From positions 1 to 22,579 of the IMG/VR virus record IMGVR_UViG_3300025121_000141: DNA of 22,579 nucleotides. One strand, 5' to 3'. How positions within the stretch are numbered: position 1 is the first letter of the stretch; every line of letters starts with the position of its first letter. Source of the DNA: a virus. The translations under genes and the position numbers were made by a program. The notes below the pieces were generated by a model, which worked only from the letters and a program-made list of their open reading frames with translations, had not been told where the DNA came from and made no database searches. Positions 1 to 6,895 of the stretch are shown piece by piece.

Positions 1-1
1 T

Positions 2-511
2 GGGGAAAAACTTCGTGTAGCACAGGATTATGTCCTGATCTTGGCCGGGAAAGGCGGATCTGAAGGCGGAGAACTTCACCTCGCCGCACCTGCCAGTGGG
101 ACCACATTAGTGGGCGATGTAATCGTAGACGTGAGTGGCAATAATGTAAGGTTATTCGAGAGTGGTGGCAGCCTTAGAGGAGCTTATATTGATTTAACTG
201 CTGCGTCCGCTGGCGTGGGGTCGCTGCTCTTACATTCAAATAATGTGTTCCACGGCAGAATACAAACATCGGGAACACCATCCCTTAGATTACCCTCAGG
301 GTGGTCAGCTTCTCTTATTGGTACAGGTGAAGTTAGAATCACTCATAATTTAAATACTGTAGATATGACAATTCTATGCAGCACTGTAGATACAATTGGC
401 AAGATTGTAAATTCTACTATCATAAACCCGAATTATTTTCATCTTTATACCCGCGACCTTAGTGGTACTTCAGTAGGTTGTTTAGTCAATTTTTCAATCT
501 TCTTAGATTGA
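2..511 (+). CDS. virion protein, probable tail fibre, C-terminal part (5' end outside window)
   Basis: The frame is open from the left edge to the TGA at 509-511, leaving 169 residues of a longer protein. The sequence is rich in Gly, Ser, Thr, Val and short hydrophobic beta-type stretches (for example VGDVIVDVSGNNVRL), with no membrane segment, as in phage fibre or baseplate C-termini. A TTG at 41 could be taken as a start, but there is no ribosome site and the codons before it read on in frame, so I treat the gene as truncated by the window. Its place upstream of other virion genes supports a structural role. The exact function is not recognisable. Confidence 0.7.
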   Translation, partial: GEKLRVAQDYVLILAGKGGSEGGELHLAAPASGTTLVGDVIVDVSGNNVRLFESGGSLRGAYIDLTAASAGVGSLLLHSNNVFHGRIQTSGTPSLRLPSGWSASLIGTGEVRITHNLNTVDMTILCSTVDTIGKIVNSTIINPNYFHLYTRDLSGTSVGCLVNFSIFLD

Positions 512-515
512 AAAA
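490..515. terminator. A/T-rich hairpin at the end of the fibre gene
   Basis: TTTTTCAATC (490-499) pairs perfectly with GATTGAAAAA (506-515) around a 6-nt loop, overlapping the last codons and stop of the fibre gene. On the plus strand the hairpin is followed by A residues rather than U, so it is not a classical intrinsic terminator in that direction. It may instead protect the 3' end of the message. Confidence 0.35.
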
Positions 516-551
516 AGTCAATAGCTTAGAAAGTTAGAATTATTTTCATAT

Positions 552-581
552 TTAAAAATTTATTTTACAGCTTTCTATAAT
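552..581 (+). promoter_or_regulatory. possible sigma70-like promoter
   Basis: A perfect TATAAT lies at 576-581, with TTAAAA 18 bp upstream at 552-557, in an AT-rich 98-bp gap between two late genes. The -35 match is weak (four of six), and AT-rich DNA produces such matches by chance. If real, it would drive the gene starting at 610. Confidence 0.3.
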
Positions 582-609
582 GGAGCCGTTAGGCTCAAAG
601 GAAATAAAC

Positions 610-1011
610 ATGGCAGCAGGATATAACGTAACACTTCGCAATAGCAAGCTCGATGCTATCACTACTTTTGCAGGTAATGCAGCACTAATTCGTATCTACG
701 ATGGCACTCGTCCAGCTACAGGGGCTGCTATCACTACTCAAGTGCTTCTTGCAGAGCTTACAGGGGGAACTCCCTTCGCCGGAGCAGCTTCAGGCGGGGT
801 TCTTACCGCTAATGCTGTAACACAAGATTCCAGCGCTAATAATACAGGAACAGCTTCTTGGTTCCGTATTGTCAAATCTGACGGTACTACTCATGTATTT
901 GATGGAAATGTAGCTACTTCAGGTTCCGACATGAATCTGGTTACTACTTCTATAGTAGCTACACAACCTGTATCTATTACTTCTTTTACTATCACAGAAG
1001 GTAATCCTTAA
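610..1011 (+). CDS. phage virion-associated protein, 133 residues
   Basis: The ATG at 610 is chosen because AAAGGA lies 7 nt upstream; an in-frame ATG at 580 has no such site. The product (MAAGYNVTLRNSKLDAITT at its start) carries segments such as LIRIYDGTRPATG, ASGGVLTANAVTQDSS and WFRIVKSDGTTHVFDG. These resemble a small beta-rich protein family common in the structural modules of many tailed phages; this is from memory of the family, not a search. No signal peptide or membrane segment is present. A virion role is inferred from family resemblance and position. Confidence 0.75.
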   Translation: MAAGYNVTLRNSKLDAITTFAGNAALIRIYDGTRPATGAAITTQVLLAELTGGTPFAGAASGGVLTANAVTQDSSANNTGTASWFRIVKSDGTTHVFDGNVATSGSDMNLVTTSIVATQPVSITSFTITEGNP

Positions 1012-1029
1012 ACTGAATAAGAGGTCATT

Positions 1030-1347
1030 ATGAAAATATGGGAACCAGTAAGATGTAATTGCTTAATATGGGCTTTAATAATGAAGTTTAAATATAAAGG
1101 GGTGATTACATGGAGATGGTCTTATATTGGATGGTGGCCTCATTTCTTCTGGAGTCCTGATAAGTACACAATATATGAATATGTACCTTTAGAATACGAA
1201 GAAGGGCATTGGTTGAGAAAATTATATTTTAAAGGGTGTGTACAGATAATGATATCAGAGGTAATTAAAAAAGAAGTAATAAGAGATGCTACTAAAGAAT
1301 TAATTATTTTAGATATGACATCTATAATAAAGGACAGGTTGAAATGA
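1030..1347 (+). CDS. conserved phage protein of unknown function, 105 residues
   Basis: ATG follows AAGAGGTCATT, a good ribosome site. The N-terminal half is very rich in aromatic residues and Cys (PVRCNCLIWAL; WRWSYIGWWPHFFW), while the C-terminal third is a charged amphipathic helix-like stretch (SEVIKKEVIRDATKEL). A weak hydrophobic stretch near residues 9-18 could touch membrane, but no clear transmembrane helix is visible. The stop codon overlaps the next small reading frame as ATGA. The function is not recognisable; position suggests a virion or assembly accessory protein. Confidence 0.65.
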   Translation: MKIWEPVRCNCLIWALIMKFKYKGVITWRWSYIGWWPHFFWSPDKYTIYEYVPLEYEEGHWLRKLYFKGCVQIMISEVIKKEVIRDATKELIILDMTSIIKDRLK

Positions 1348-1439
1348 ATATTCACTTATTAATCAAGGCACAAGATGTCATACCTGCAACCAATTACATA
1401 AAATATATAGGAGATAGCAATGACCGGAATCGGGGATAA
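1344..1439 (+). CDS. 31-residue reading frame, possibly the remnant of a longer gene
   Basis: ATG overlaps the upstream stop as ATGA, with AGG about 8-10 nt upstream, which favours translation coupled to the previous gene. The peptide begins MNIHLLIKAQDVIPATNY and ends after DRNRG. Its last 20 nt overlap the next gene in another frame, and the base composition changes at that point. It may be the 5' stub of a gene whose remainder was replaced, or a leader whose only role is coupling. I recognise no family. Confidence 0.4.
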   Translation: MNIHLLIKAQDVIPATNYIKYIGDSNDRNRG

Positions 1440-1986
1440 TGCCATGACACCAGCCCAGAAACTAGTACTGAGTTCTGCGATAGCAGCGGAACCAACCTTG
1501 GCGGACGCATTGATGTACGGGCGTGACGCAGAGATAGCAGCGTGGCTGAATGCGGATAGAGTCTCTCCATCAACATTTTACGTCTACCGCACAGCAGTTC
1601 CAGTGCAGGATATTTTTGACGCAATCACATGGGCAAATTTTACACCTCAAGATGTTCCCGACAGCTCAGTGATCTACGGCAATCGCGTAGGTATCTGCCG
1701 CTGCAAGCAGGAAAATTTGCAGACGATGCTGCTAGGTGCTCAGGGGTTTTTAAATCCATCTAAGCCCAATATTCGGGCTGGACTGCAAGATGCTCTTACC
1801 GCCCTCCCGTCAGGAGCTGGCGGCGCCAACAAAAATGCAGGATCAGTGGCAGTAGCTGCAACTCTATACCGTCCAGCTACGCGGGCAGAGGCGCTACTGG
1901 CTACAGGTACCGGGACCACTGCATCACCGGGGACTATGACATTCTTTGGCCCCGTGATGCTGGATGAAATAGGAGGTCTGCGGTAA
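1420..1986 (+). CDS. phage structural-module protein, 188 residues
   Basis: ATG has AGGAG 6 nt upstream. The C-terminal half has the segments FLNPSKPNIRAGLQDAL and RPATRAEALLATGTGT, then GTMTFFGPVMLDEIG, which I recognise from a widespread phage protein family of about 150-190 residues found near tail genes of siphoviruses and podoviruses. Its function is unknown. The gene is clearly GC-richer (about 53% in a sampled line) than the genes before it, and its stop overlaps the next start as TAATG, so the two are translationally coupled. Confidence 0.75.
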   Translation: MTGIGDNAMTPAQKLVLSSAIAAEPTLADALMYGRDAEIAAWLNADRVSPSTFYVYRTAVPVQDIFDAITWANFTPQDVPDSSVIYGNRVGICRCKQENLQTMLLGAQGFLNPSKPNIRAGLQDALTALPSGAGGANKNAGSVAVAATLYRPATRAEALLATGTGTTASPGTMTFFGPVMLDEIGGLR

Positions 1987-2582
1987 TGGCTACATTTTCA
2001 AAAACTAATGGGCAGACATTATTCGCGCTGGCCTCTACCGCTGCAAGTTCTGTATCAATAGGGTCTGCGGTAGATGTATCAACCAAAATGGGGGGATTAG
2101 CTTTTGTTAGATTTGGCCGCAGAGCAGCGGCAGCGGCAGGGGCCAGTGCAAATATCCGGCTTGAAGCGTCTCAGTCAGCCAGCGCGGACAATTCATGGTT
2201 TCCTTTCGCTGTGCTGGCGACAGCATTCGCGGCTTGCGAGGCTGAGGCGGTATCTGGTACTGTTAGCGCCGGAACAAACGTAATCACAGTAGCGTCGACC
2301 ACAAATCTGACAGTAGGCGATATCGTATACATTGACAACACCACAATCGCTAACAGTGAGTGGGGGCGCATTAAATCAATCGTCGCGAACGTCTCTATCA
2401 CGCTGGAGGATAATCTGGTCAACGCTCAAACAGGGTCAACGATTTACGACGCTGCCGAAATTTACACGCCCTTAGCAATCCCGAGCGAGGCCATGCGGAT
2501 CAGAGCTGTGATTGATGGAGCACTCTTTACACAGGCATTTGCTGCGCAAGTTCTTTACTCGACTGTAGATGGGATAGCATAG
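1986..2582 (+). CDS. phage virion protein of unknown function, 198 residues
   Basis: Start ATG overlaps the previous stop (TAATG) with AGGAGG just upstream. The protein is rich in Ala, Ser, Thr and Val, with beta-type segments such as GTVSAGTNVITVASTTNLTVGD, which read like a small Ig- or carbohydrate-binding-like module around residues 88-125. A 107-residue protein at 7259-7582 has a broadly similar opening layout, so both may be virion decoration or tail accessory proteins. This is inference from composition and position. The stop shares a base with the following GTG (TAGTG). Confidence 0.7.
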   Translation: MATFSKTNGQTLFALASTAASSVSIGSAVDVSTKMGGLAFVRFGRRAAAAAGASANIRLEASQSASADNSWFPFAVLATAFAACEAEAVSGTVSAGTNVITVASTTNLTVGDIVYIDNTTIANSEWGRIKSIVANVSITLEDNLVNAQTGSTIYDAAEIYTPLAIPSEAMRIRAVIDGALFTQAFAAQVLYSTVDGIA

Positions 2583-4594
2583 TGACGGCGTCACTGTACA
2601 ATTTGGCTAACACCGTAGCCCCCGTTAATTACGGGCTGGTGAGATGGTGGCCATTTAGGGAAGGCGCGGGGATTAGGGCTGCTGATTTGTCGCTGTATTC
2701 GCGAACGGCATCACTGAGCGGATTTGGCGCTGCCGGACTTCCTCCAAAATGGGTCGGCACAGGACTCGGATTCGACGCCACCGGAAATTACGTCACTGCT
2801 GGCGCTCCGCTAATCCCAGCATCATCTAATTTTGCAGTGTCGGCGTGGGTATCACCTGTTGATAGGTCCGACTATAGATCAATCTGTGGGCAGCACGCCA
2901 CAGGACAGGCTGGGCGATTTATTATTGAGATCGAAATTACCTCTGGGCAATTGCTGGCGTTCAACGGCGCCGACCAGTTGAGCGGATTAACAGTCCCGCT
3001 CAATCAATGGTCGCATATCGTCGTATCAAGGAAAGGCGATGTGTATTCATTTTGGGTAAACGGTGTCCGTGGCACCGACAGAACGTCAAGCACAGCTCTA
3101 TATCAGGGGGCCAACACTGTTATAGGTAATGCAAACATTGCCAATGTTGACCCATTTAAAGGGCAGATAGCATCTGTCAGGATCTACAACAGAGCGCTGA
3201 CAGAGGTAGATGTTCGTAGTTTAGCTCTATCTAAGGTGGTCGGCGTCATAGATAGAGGCCCGGAGTTTTACGCCTTGGTCGCTGGCGGAGTAACGGGGGC
3301 TGTTTCTATAACTAATCTAGGAGATATAACCTCCTTAGCTGGGTCGCCTCAAATAATAGGCAACTCTGCTATTTTAAATAATAATGATAGTGTTTCTATC
3401 AATGTCGTCACTTCTGTAACAGGGGGTATAGCTTGCCAAAGCAATAGTGATTCAGTAACTATTAACGGATCTTCTTCTGTAAATGGTACTGTGCCTATTT
3501 CCAATAACGACGATGCCATTAATTCACAAGCCATCTCTTCTGTAATTGGGGAAGCTTCGGTAGTAAATAATGGGGATAGCGTTAATTCACAAGCCATCTC
3601 TTCTGTAATTGGGGAAGCTTCGGTAGTAAATAACGACGATGCCATTAATTCACAAGCCATCTCTTCTGTAATTGGGGAAATGCCTGTAGTAAATAGTAAT
3701 GACACTGTGTTAGTAGCAGCTGTTTCTACCTCGATTGGAACTATTTCTATTAATAATACTAATGATGTAGTTTCAATCACAGGATCTTCCTCTGTAAGTG
3801 GGGATGTATCTGTTTCTAACAGTAATGATAATGTAGTTATACAAGGCAGTGTTGGTTCAGAGGTAGTTGGTAATATCTCAGTAGTTAATATAGGGGATAC
3901 CCTCAACGCTTCAGGGATGTCTACTATCGTAGGTACTCTAGGAGTATTGAATACAGGAGATGCTGTTTCTTCACAAGGTGCTTCCACAGTATCTGGCGAG
4001 TTATCCATCCTTAATTTTGGGGATGTAGTATCTATCATTGGAAGTACTACTGTAATAGCTTCTATAGGTATTGTAAATATTGGAGACGCCCTTACTATTT
4101 CAGCTACTCCTGCTGTTATAGGTAATATATCCTTAATTAATAATGGAGATATTGTAGCTATACAAGGAAGTGTAGGGGATGCTGTTACTGGTACAGTAGA
4201 ACTGACAACAGCAAGCGATAATATAATCATTCTTGCTAACTCTACCGTAGCAGGCTCAATATCTGTTATTAATAGTTCAGATAGTATAAGTATAGATGGT
4301 CTCACTTCTGTAGCGGGCAACATTAGTTTTAATACTCAAAATGATATTATAAGCGTACAAGGGATAGTTTCAAATTTCGGAAGTATATCTACCCTCAATA
4401 ACGGAGATAGTGTATCACTATTAGGAAATACCTCTGTTGTAGGTACTATTAGTGTCATTAATGCTAATGATATATCCACTTCAGTTCCAGGAAATGTATT
4501 TACACACCCTATAGGCGCAACTACATTAATTCGTATAGGTAATAATTATAGCCTAACTCAAACAGGTATCACCTATACTATATCTAAACTTTGA
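2582..4594 (+). CDS. LamG-domain protein with about nineteen 21-residue repeats; probable tail fibre or spike
   Basis: A GTG start overlaps the previous TAG. Residues about 15-215 are a LamG / concanavalin-A-like lectin fold (YGLVRWWPFREG; NFAVSAWVS; WSHIVVSRKGDVYSFWVNG; GQIASVRIYNRALTEVDV), typical of sugar-binding receptor proteins. From about residue 239 to 640 the chain is a tandem 21-residue repeat, roughly G-x-[IV]-S-[IV]-x-N-x-[GN]-D-[ST]-[VI]-x-[IV]-x-G-x-[ST]-S-V-[IV], which fits a beta-solenoid shaft. Two copies carry a 2-residue insertion. A C-terminal cap of about 30 residues follows. GC content falls from about 55% in the lectin part to about 38% in the repeats, suggesting a chimera. 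Confidence 0.8.
   Translation: MTASLYNLANTVAPVNYGLVRWWPFREGAGIRAADLSLYSRTASLSGFGAAGLPPKWVGTGLGFDATGNYVTAGAPLIPASSNFAVSAWVSPVDRSDYRSICGQHATGQAGRFIIEIEITSGQLLAFNGADQLSGLTVPLNQWSHIVVSRKGDVYSFWVNGVRGTDRTSSTALYQGANTVIGNANIANVDPFKGQIASVRIYNRALTEVDVRSLALSKVVGVIDRGPEFYALVAGGVTGAVSITNLGDITSLAGSPQIIGNSAILNNNDSVSINVVTSVTGGIACQSNSDSVTINGSSSVNGTVPISNNDDAINSQAISSVIGEASVVNNGDSVNSQAISSVIGEASVVNNDDAINSQAISSVIGEMPVVNSNDTVLVAAVSTSIGTISINNTNDVVSITGSSSVSGDVSVSNSNDNVVIQGSVGSEVVGNISVVNIGDTLNASGMSTIVGTLGVLNTGDAVSSQGASTVSGELSILNFGDVVSIIGSTTVIASIGIVNIGDALTISATPAVIGNISLINNGDIVAIQGSVGDAVTGTVELTTASDNIIILANSTVAGSISVINSSDSISIDGLTSVAGNISFNTQNDIISVQGIVSNFGSISTLNNGDSVSLLGNTSVVGTISVINANDISTSVPGNVFTHPIGATTLIRIGNNYSLTQTGITYTISKL
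3512..3681 (+). repeat. nearly identical 63-bp tandem repeats within the fibre gene
   Basis: Three successive 63-bp units, each encoding an N-D/G-D-x-[IV]-NSQAISSVIGE segment, are almost identical at the DNA level. The long tract running from ATTAATTCACAAGCC to GTAATTGGGGAA recurs at 3518, 3581 and 3644 with few changes. The other repeats in the gene are far more diverged at DNA level, so these look like recent tandem duplications of one coding unit. Confidence 0.85.
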
Positions 4595-4598
4595 TTTA

Positions 4599-4622
4599 GA
4601 GCACCAGCTTCTAATCAAGCTG
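4599..4622 (+). other. hairpin after the fibre gene
   Basis: CAGCTT pairs with AAGCTG around a 5-6 nt loop in the 50-bp gap after the repeat-protein gene. No U-run follows, so it is at most a weak or factor-dependent transcription stop, or an mRNA end protector. Confidence 0.3.
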
Positions 4623-4644
4623 ACTAACTTGGAAAGGAGTATGT

Positions 4645-4959
4645 ATGACAACGCTTACAGCGTATGTAGGGAGAGATAATAAAGATCAGTTGAGGCTTCT
4701 CCAAAATGGATCTGTAGTAGGAAACAATATTGTTACTAAGGCAGAATTATCTTTTGGCAATTGGTGTATCGAGACAGGCGTAGATTCAAATATTCGCTTA
4801 ATTACTAATGCAACAATAGTTGAAATGGAAATAGGATTAACTACAGGCCTAGTAGTAGGCAAGTACGAAGGTAAACTAACCATCTATGACGCTTCAATAA
4901 TTAATGGTATAGCTTGGGCGAACATAGAGATTAATGTGGTAAATTGGGAAGTTTGTTAA
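4645..4959 (+). CDS. conserved phage protein, 104 residues, unknown function
   Basis: ATG has AAGGAG 5 nt upstream. The product begins MTTLTAYVGRDNKDQLRLL and contains alternating hydrophobic strands (ATIVEMEIGLTTGLVVGKYEGKLTIYD, here positions about 54-80), consistent with a small all-beta fold such as an Ig-like domain. No signal peptide is present. I have an impression of similar short proteins next to fibre genes in other tailed phages but cannot name a family. It sits between the fibre gene and the first lysis candidate, so a virion role is slightly more likely than lysis. Confidence 0.65.
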   Translation: MTTLTAYVGRDNKDQLRLLQNGSVVGNNIVTKAELSFGNWCIETGVDSNIRLITNATIVEMEIGLTTGLVVGKYEGKLTIYDASIINGIAWANIEINVVNWEVC

Positions 4960-4975
4960 TTAATAAGGATTAATT

Positions 4976-5287
4976 ATGAGATCAGTAGAAGAGAGGCTAT
5001 CTGAGACGGAACGGGAGGTTGCTGTCATGAGGGATATATTAGAGCGTAACTTAGTTAATGATGGAGATTTTCAAAAAGAGATTAAACTCACTTTAGATTA
5101 CCTTAAAGAGCGTAATATTAAAGTAGATAACTTTATCGAGAGCGAGATGCAAGTAAGAAAAGACAGAGCTGAATTCTGGAAAAGTCAGAAAGATAAACTG
5201 GCTACAGCTGGAATATTAGGAGCTTTAAGTGGAATAGGAACAGTTATTTGGTATGCAATAGTTCACTGGGTTCAGAATCCTAGATAA
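4976..5287 (+). CDS. coiled-coil protein with C-terminal membrane segment; holin or XhlA-like lysis candidate
   Basis: ATG has AAGGA 6 nt upstream. Residues 1-75 are highly charged and heptad-like (VEERLSETEREVAVMRDILERN), predicting a helix or coiled coil. Residues about 77-97 are one hydrophobic segment (AGILGALSGIGTVIWYAIVHW), followed by a short VQNPR tail. A coiled coil ending in one membrane helix is the layout of XhlA-type hemolysin/lysis accessory proteins and of some phage holins. The next gene is another lysis-cassette candidate. Function is inferred from architecture and location. Confidence 0.65.
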   Translation: MRSVEERLSETEREVAVMRDILERNLVNDGDFQKEIKLTLDYLKERNIKVDNFIESEMQVRKDRAEFWKSQKDKLATAGILGALSGIGTVIWYAIVHWVQNPR

Positions 5288-5305
5288 TAATAAAGAGGTA
5301 ACATA

Positions 5306-5734
5306 GTGCCAGCAATTCTATCACTCATTAGGGATACTTTTACAAATAATGAAACATTTGGAAAGATGTATATAGATGGGGAATTTATCTGTCATACAAT
5401 TGAAAGACCTTGGAAAGGAAATATACAAGGGGAGTCTTGCATACCAGAAGGTAAATATAAATTACAGTTAAGATTTAGCCCAATGGTAAAGAAGAGTTCT
5501 GGTGGTAAGTACGATGAGGGGTATGAGATTACTAATGTAACTGGTCGCACATACATAATGCTGCATCCGGCTAACTTCGCTAGTGAGCTTAGGGGATGTT
5601 GTGCTACAGGTGAAAGCAGAGGAGTTATCAATGGAATACCTGCTGTATTGAACAGTAGAAAAGCATTTGATAAGTTGATGAACAAACTAGAAGAGAGAAA
5701 TGAGTGGGAGATATTGATTACTAATTTGAAATAA
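5306..5734 (+). CDS. DUF5675-like protein, possible cell-wall-acting lysis enzyme
   Basis: A GTG start follows AGAGGTAACATA. The 142-residue protein shows the DUF5675 layout: an N-terminal strand pair with ICHTIERPWKGN (residues about 29-40), SCIPEGKYKL (about 45-54), and a C-terminal IMLHPANF...LRGCC block (about 85-100) with a His and a Cys that could act as a catalytic pair. DUF5675 proteins are found in phages and resemble L,D-transpeptidase-like folds, but enzymatic activity is not established as far as I know. No other endolysin is visible in the window, and its place between two membrane lysis proteins makes it the best endolysin candidate. Confidence 0.65.
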   Translation: MPAILSLIRDTFTNNETFGKMYIDGEFICHTIERPWKGNIQGESCIPEGKYKLQLRFSPMVKKSSGGKYDEGYEITNVTGRTYIMLHPANFASELRGCCATGESRGVINGIPAVLNSRKAFDKLMNKLEERNEWEILITNLK

Positions 5735-5736
5735 TT

Positions 5737-5769
5737 ATTGAACCCCCTTACTATAAGGGGGTACTCAAT
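5737..5769. terminator. strong hairpin between the DUF5675 gene and the antisense HNH gene
   Basis: CCCCCTTA (5743-5750) pairs perfectly with TAAGGGGG (5754-5761) around a 3-nt loop. The stem extends through ATTGA (5737-5741) and TCAAT (5765-5769) after a small internal loop. It lies exactly where the plus-strand gene ending at 5734 meets the minus-strand gene ending at 5773, so it can separate convergent transcripts. There is no clear U-run on either strand. Confidence 0.6.
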
Positions 5770-5772
5770 ATC

Positions 5773-6450
5773 TTACTTCTTACTGCGTCTACTTATATAT
5801 TCTATCGAATATTCATGGCAATCTTCAGCAGAATATCTTGCAGCTATCGCTTCGGAGAGGTCTTCAAACGAGCCTAGATATTTCTTCTTGTTGTTGATAC
5901 GGATATCTGCAATCCATTTCGAAATCCTTTTGTCATAAGATACACCTGAAACACCAGATGTATTATTATGTTGTATTCGACGATTGATAGTTTGTGTCAA
6001 GCGTGATGCCCAAATACAGTTCGAAGGCTCATAGTTGCCATTTACATTTATCCGATCTAATGTATACCCGTTAGGTGGCTCCCCCATATCTTTATAAAAG
6101 GTTTCGAAAGAGTCTGACCACTCTCTACAAACCGTAATATCTCTTCCACCATAATACTTAAAATCAGACCTATTCTTGTTGAAACATCTTGATACCATAT
6201 CCTTCCATTGTTTATATATCCTTGTGCCTGTCATACCATGAGTTTTAGTCCTAGCACTTGTCAAATCATTCGCTAAACAACCACAAGACTTGGTGCGACC
6301 ATTTTTTAATGGGTTTGATGGGACCAAACAATAGTTTCCACATATACACTTACACAACCAATGTATCCTTTTACCTGGTTCCCTATCACACATCTCGATA
6401 ACAGTCAACCTATTAAAGGACATTCCCGTTAAATCTACAAATTTTCCCAC
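5773..6450 (-). CDS. HNH homing endonuclease with AP2 DNA-binding domain, inserted in the lysis cassette
   Basis: A GTG start with GAGGT just upstream gives 225 residues. An N-terminal zinc-ribbon-like part has KCICGN (about 34-39) and KSCGCL (about 54-59). The HNH core follows: GMTGTRIYKQWKDMVSRC, YYGGRDITVC, then LDRINVNGNYEPSNCIWA around residues 130-147. A C-terminal AP2-type domain (SGVSGVSYDKRISKWIADIR, then YLGSFEDLSEAIAARYSAE) would bind DNA. Such genes are mobile and cut alleles lacking the insert. It is the only gene on this strand between 2 and 9138, and it separates the DUF5675 gene from the holin candidate. A diverged relative lies at 18981-19690. Confidence 0.88.
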   Translation of the reverse strand: MGKFVDLTGMSFNRLTVIEMCDREPGKRIHWLCKCICGNYCLVPSNPLKNGRTKSCGCLANDLTSARTKTHGMTGTRIYKQWKDMVSRCFNKNRSDFKYYGGRDITVCREWSDSFETFYKDMGEPPNGYTLDRINVNGNYEPSNCIWASRLTQTINRRIQHNNTSGVSGVSYDKRISKWIADIRINNKKKYLGSFEDLSEAIAARYSAEDCHEYSIEYISRRSKK

Positions 6451-6489
6451 GTTACCTCACAATCATTAATTTTAAAGTAGGAGTATATC

Positions 6490-6699
6490 ATGTTAAGTAT
6501 GAAAGATGCAAGGGGAACCAATAGCAAGACACTTTTTTTCGTACATATGGCTTTTGTGATTGGAACCGTTGCTTTTATATATGCAGTTATAACTTCAGGT
6601 GCAGCTGATCTTGTAGAGTACGGGGCGTTCGTTACAACTATTCTTGTACCTTGGTTATATCGTGAGACAATTTCAAAAGGAAAAGAAAATGTTCAGTAG
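6490..6699 (+). CDS. holin candidate, 69 residues, two membrane segments
   Basis: ATG has AGGAG 6 nt upstream. Two hydrophobic segments are visible, at residues about 17-37 (VHMAFVIGTVAFIYAVITSG region) and about 43-57 (EYGAFVTTILVPWLY), followed by a charged C-terminus RETISKGKENVQ. Small size, two helices and a basic tail directly before the spanin genes are the usual picture of a class II-type holin, which permeabilises the inner membrane to start lysis. The end overlaps the i-spanin start. The 4976 gene is a competing or partner holin. Confidence 0.7.
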   Translation: MLSMKDARGTNSKTLFFVHMAFVIGTVAFIYAVITSGAADLVEYGAFVTTILVPWLYRETISKGKENVQ

Positions 6700-6895
6700 T
6701 TTTAAATTACAATTAATAGCAGGAGCTTCCGTGATGATCTTGGTTGCTTCTTTTATGACATACCTACACATAGGTATGCTTAAGAAGGATAACAAGCTCC
6801 TAGAGGCTGAGAATCAGTCCTACGAGATGGTCATAGACTCATATGCGCAGAATGCAGAAATCTCCAGGAAAATACAAGAGAAAACCGACGAATAG
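6689..6895 (+). CDS. i-spanin (Rz-like) N-terminal part, ending at an in-frame TAG
   Basis: The ATG at 6689 follows AAAAGGAAAAGAAA; an in-frame upstream ATG at 6644 lies inside the holin gene without a good site. Residues about 6-26 form one N-terminal membrane anchor (FKLQLIAGASVMILVASFMT), then a periplasmic helix rich in Glu, Lys and Gln (LKKDNKLLEAENQ; SRKIQEKTDE). This is the i-spanin layout, an inner-membrane protein that links to the outer-membrane o-spanin and fuses the membranes in the last lysis step. At only 68 residues it is short, and translation stops at TAG 6893-6895 although the same frame continues with spanin-like sequence. Confidence 0.72.
   Translation: MFSSFKLQLIAGASVMILVASFMTYLHIGMLKKDNKLLEAENQSYEMVIDSYAQNAEISRKIQEKTDE

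Noticed and set aside
3512-3681. CRISPR-like array
   Set aside because: The repeats are coding, 63 bp, adjacent without spacers, and keep the reading frame.
3349-4323. 324-codon open frame on the minus strand inside the repeat gene
   Set aside because: It mirrors the 63-bp repeat of the plus-strand gene, has no ribosome site, and its product is a low-complexity repeat. Periodic codon choice explains the lack of stops.
5738-5938. 66-codon plus-strand frame after the DUF5675 gene
   Set aside because: It is antisense to the HNH gene, starts within the hairpin and has no family resemblance.
6893-6895. Recoding of TAG as a sense codon across the phage
   Set aside because: Other genes here end at TAG with a close downstream start (for example 2580-2582), and no recoding tRNA is visible, so the TAG in the i-spanin is a single case.
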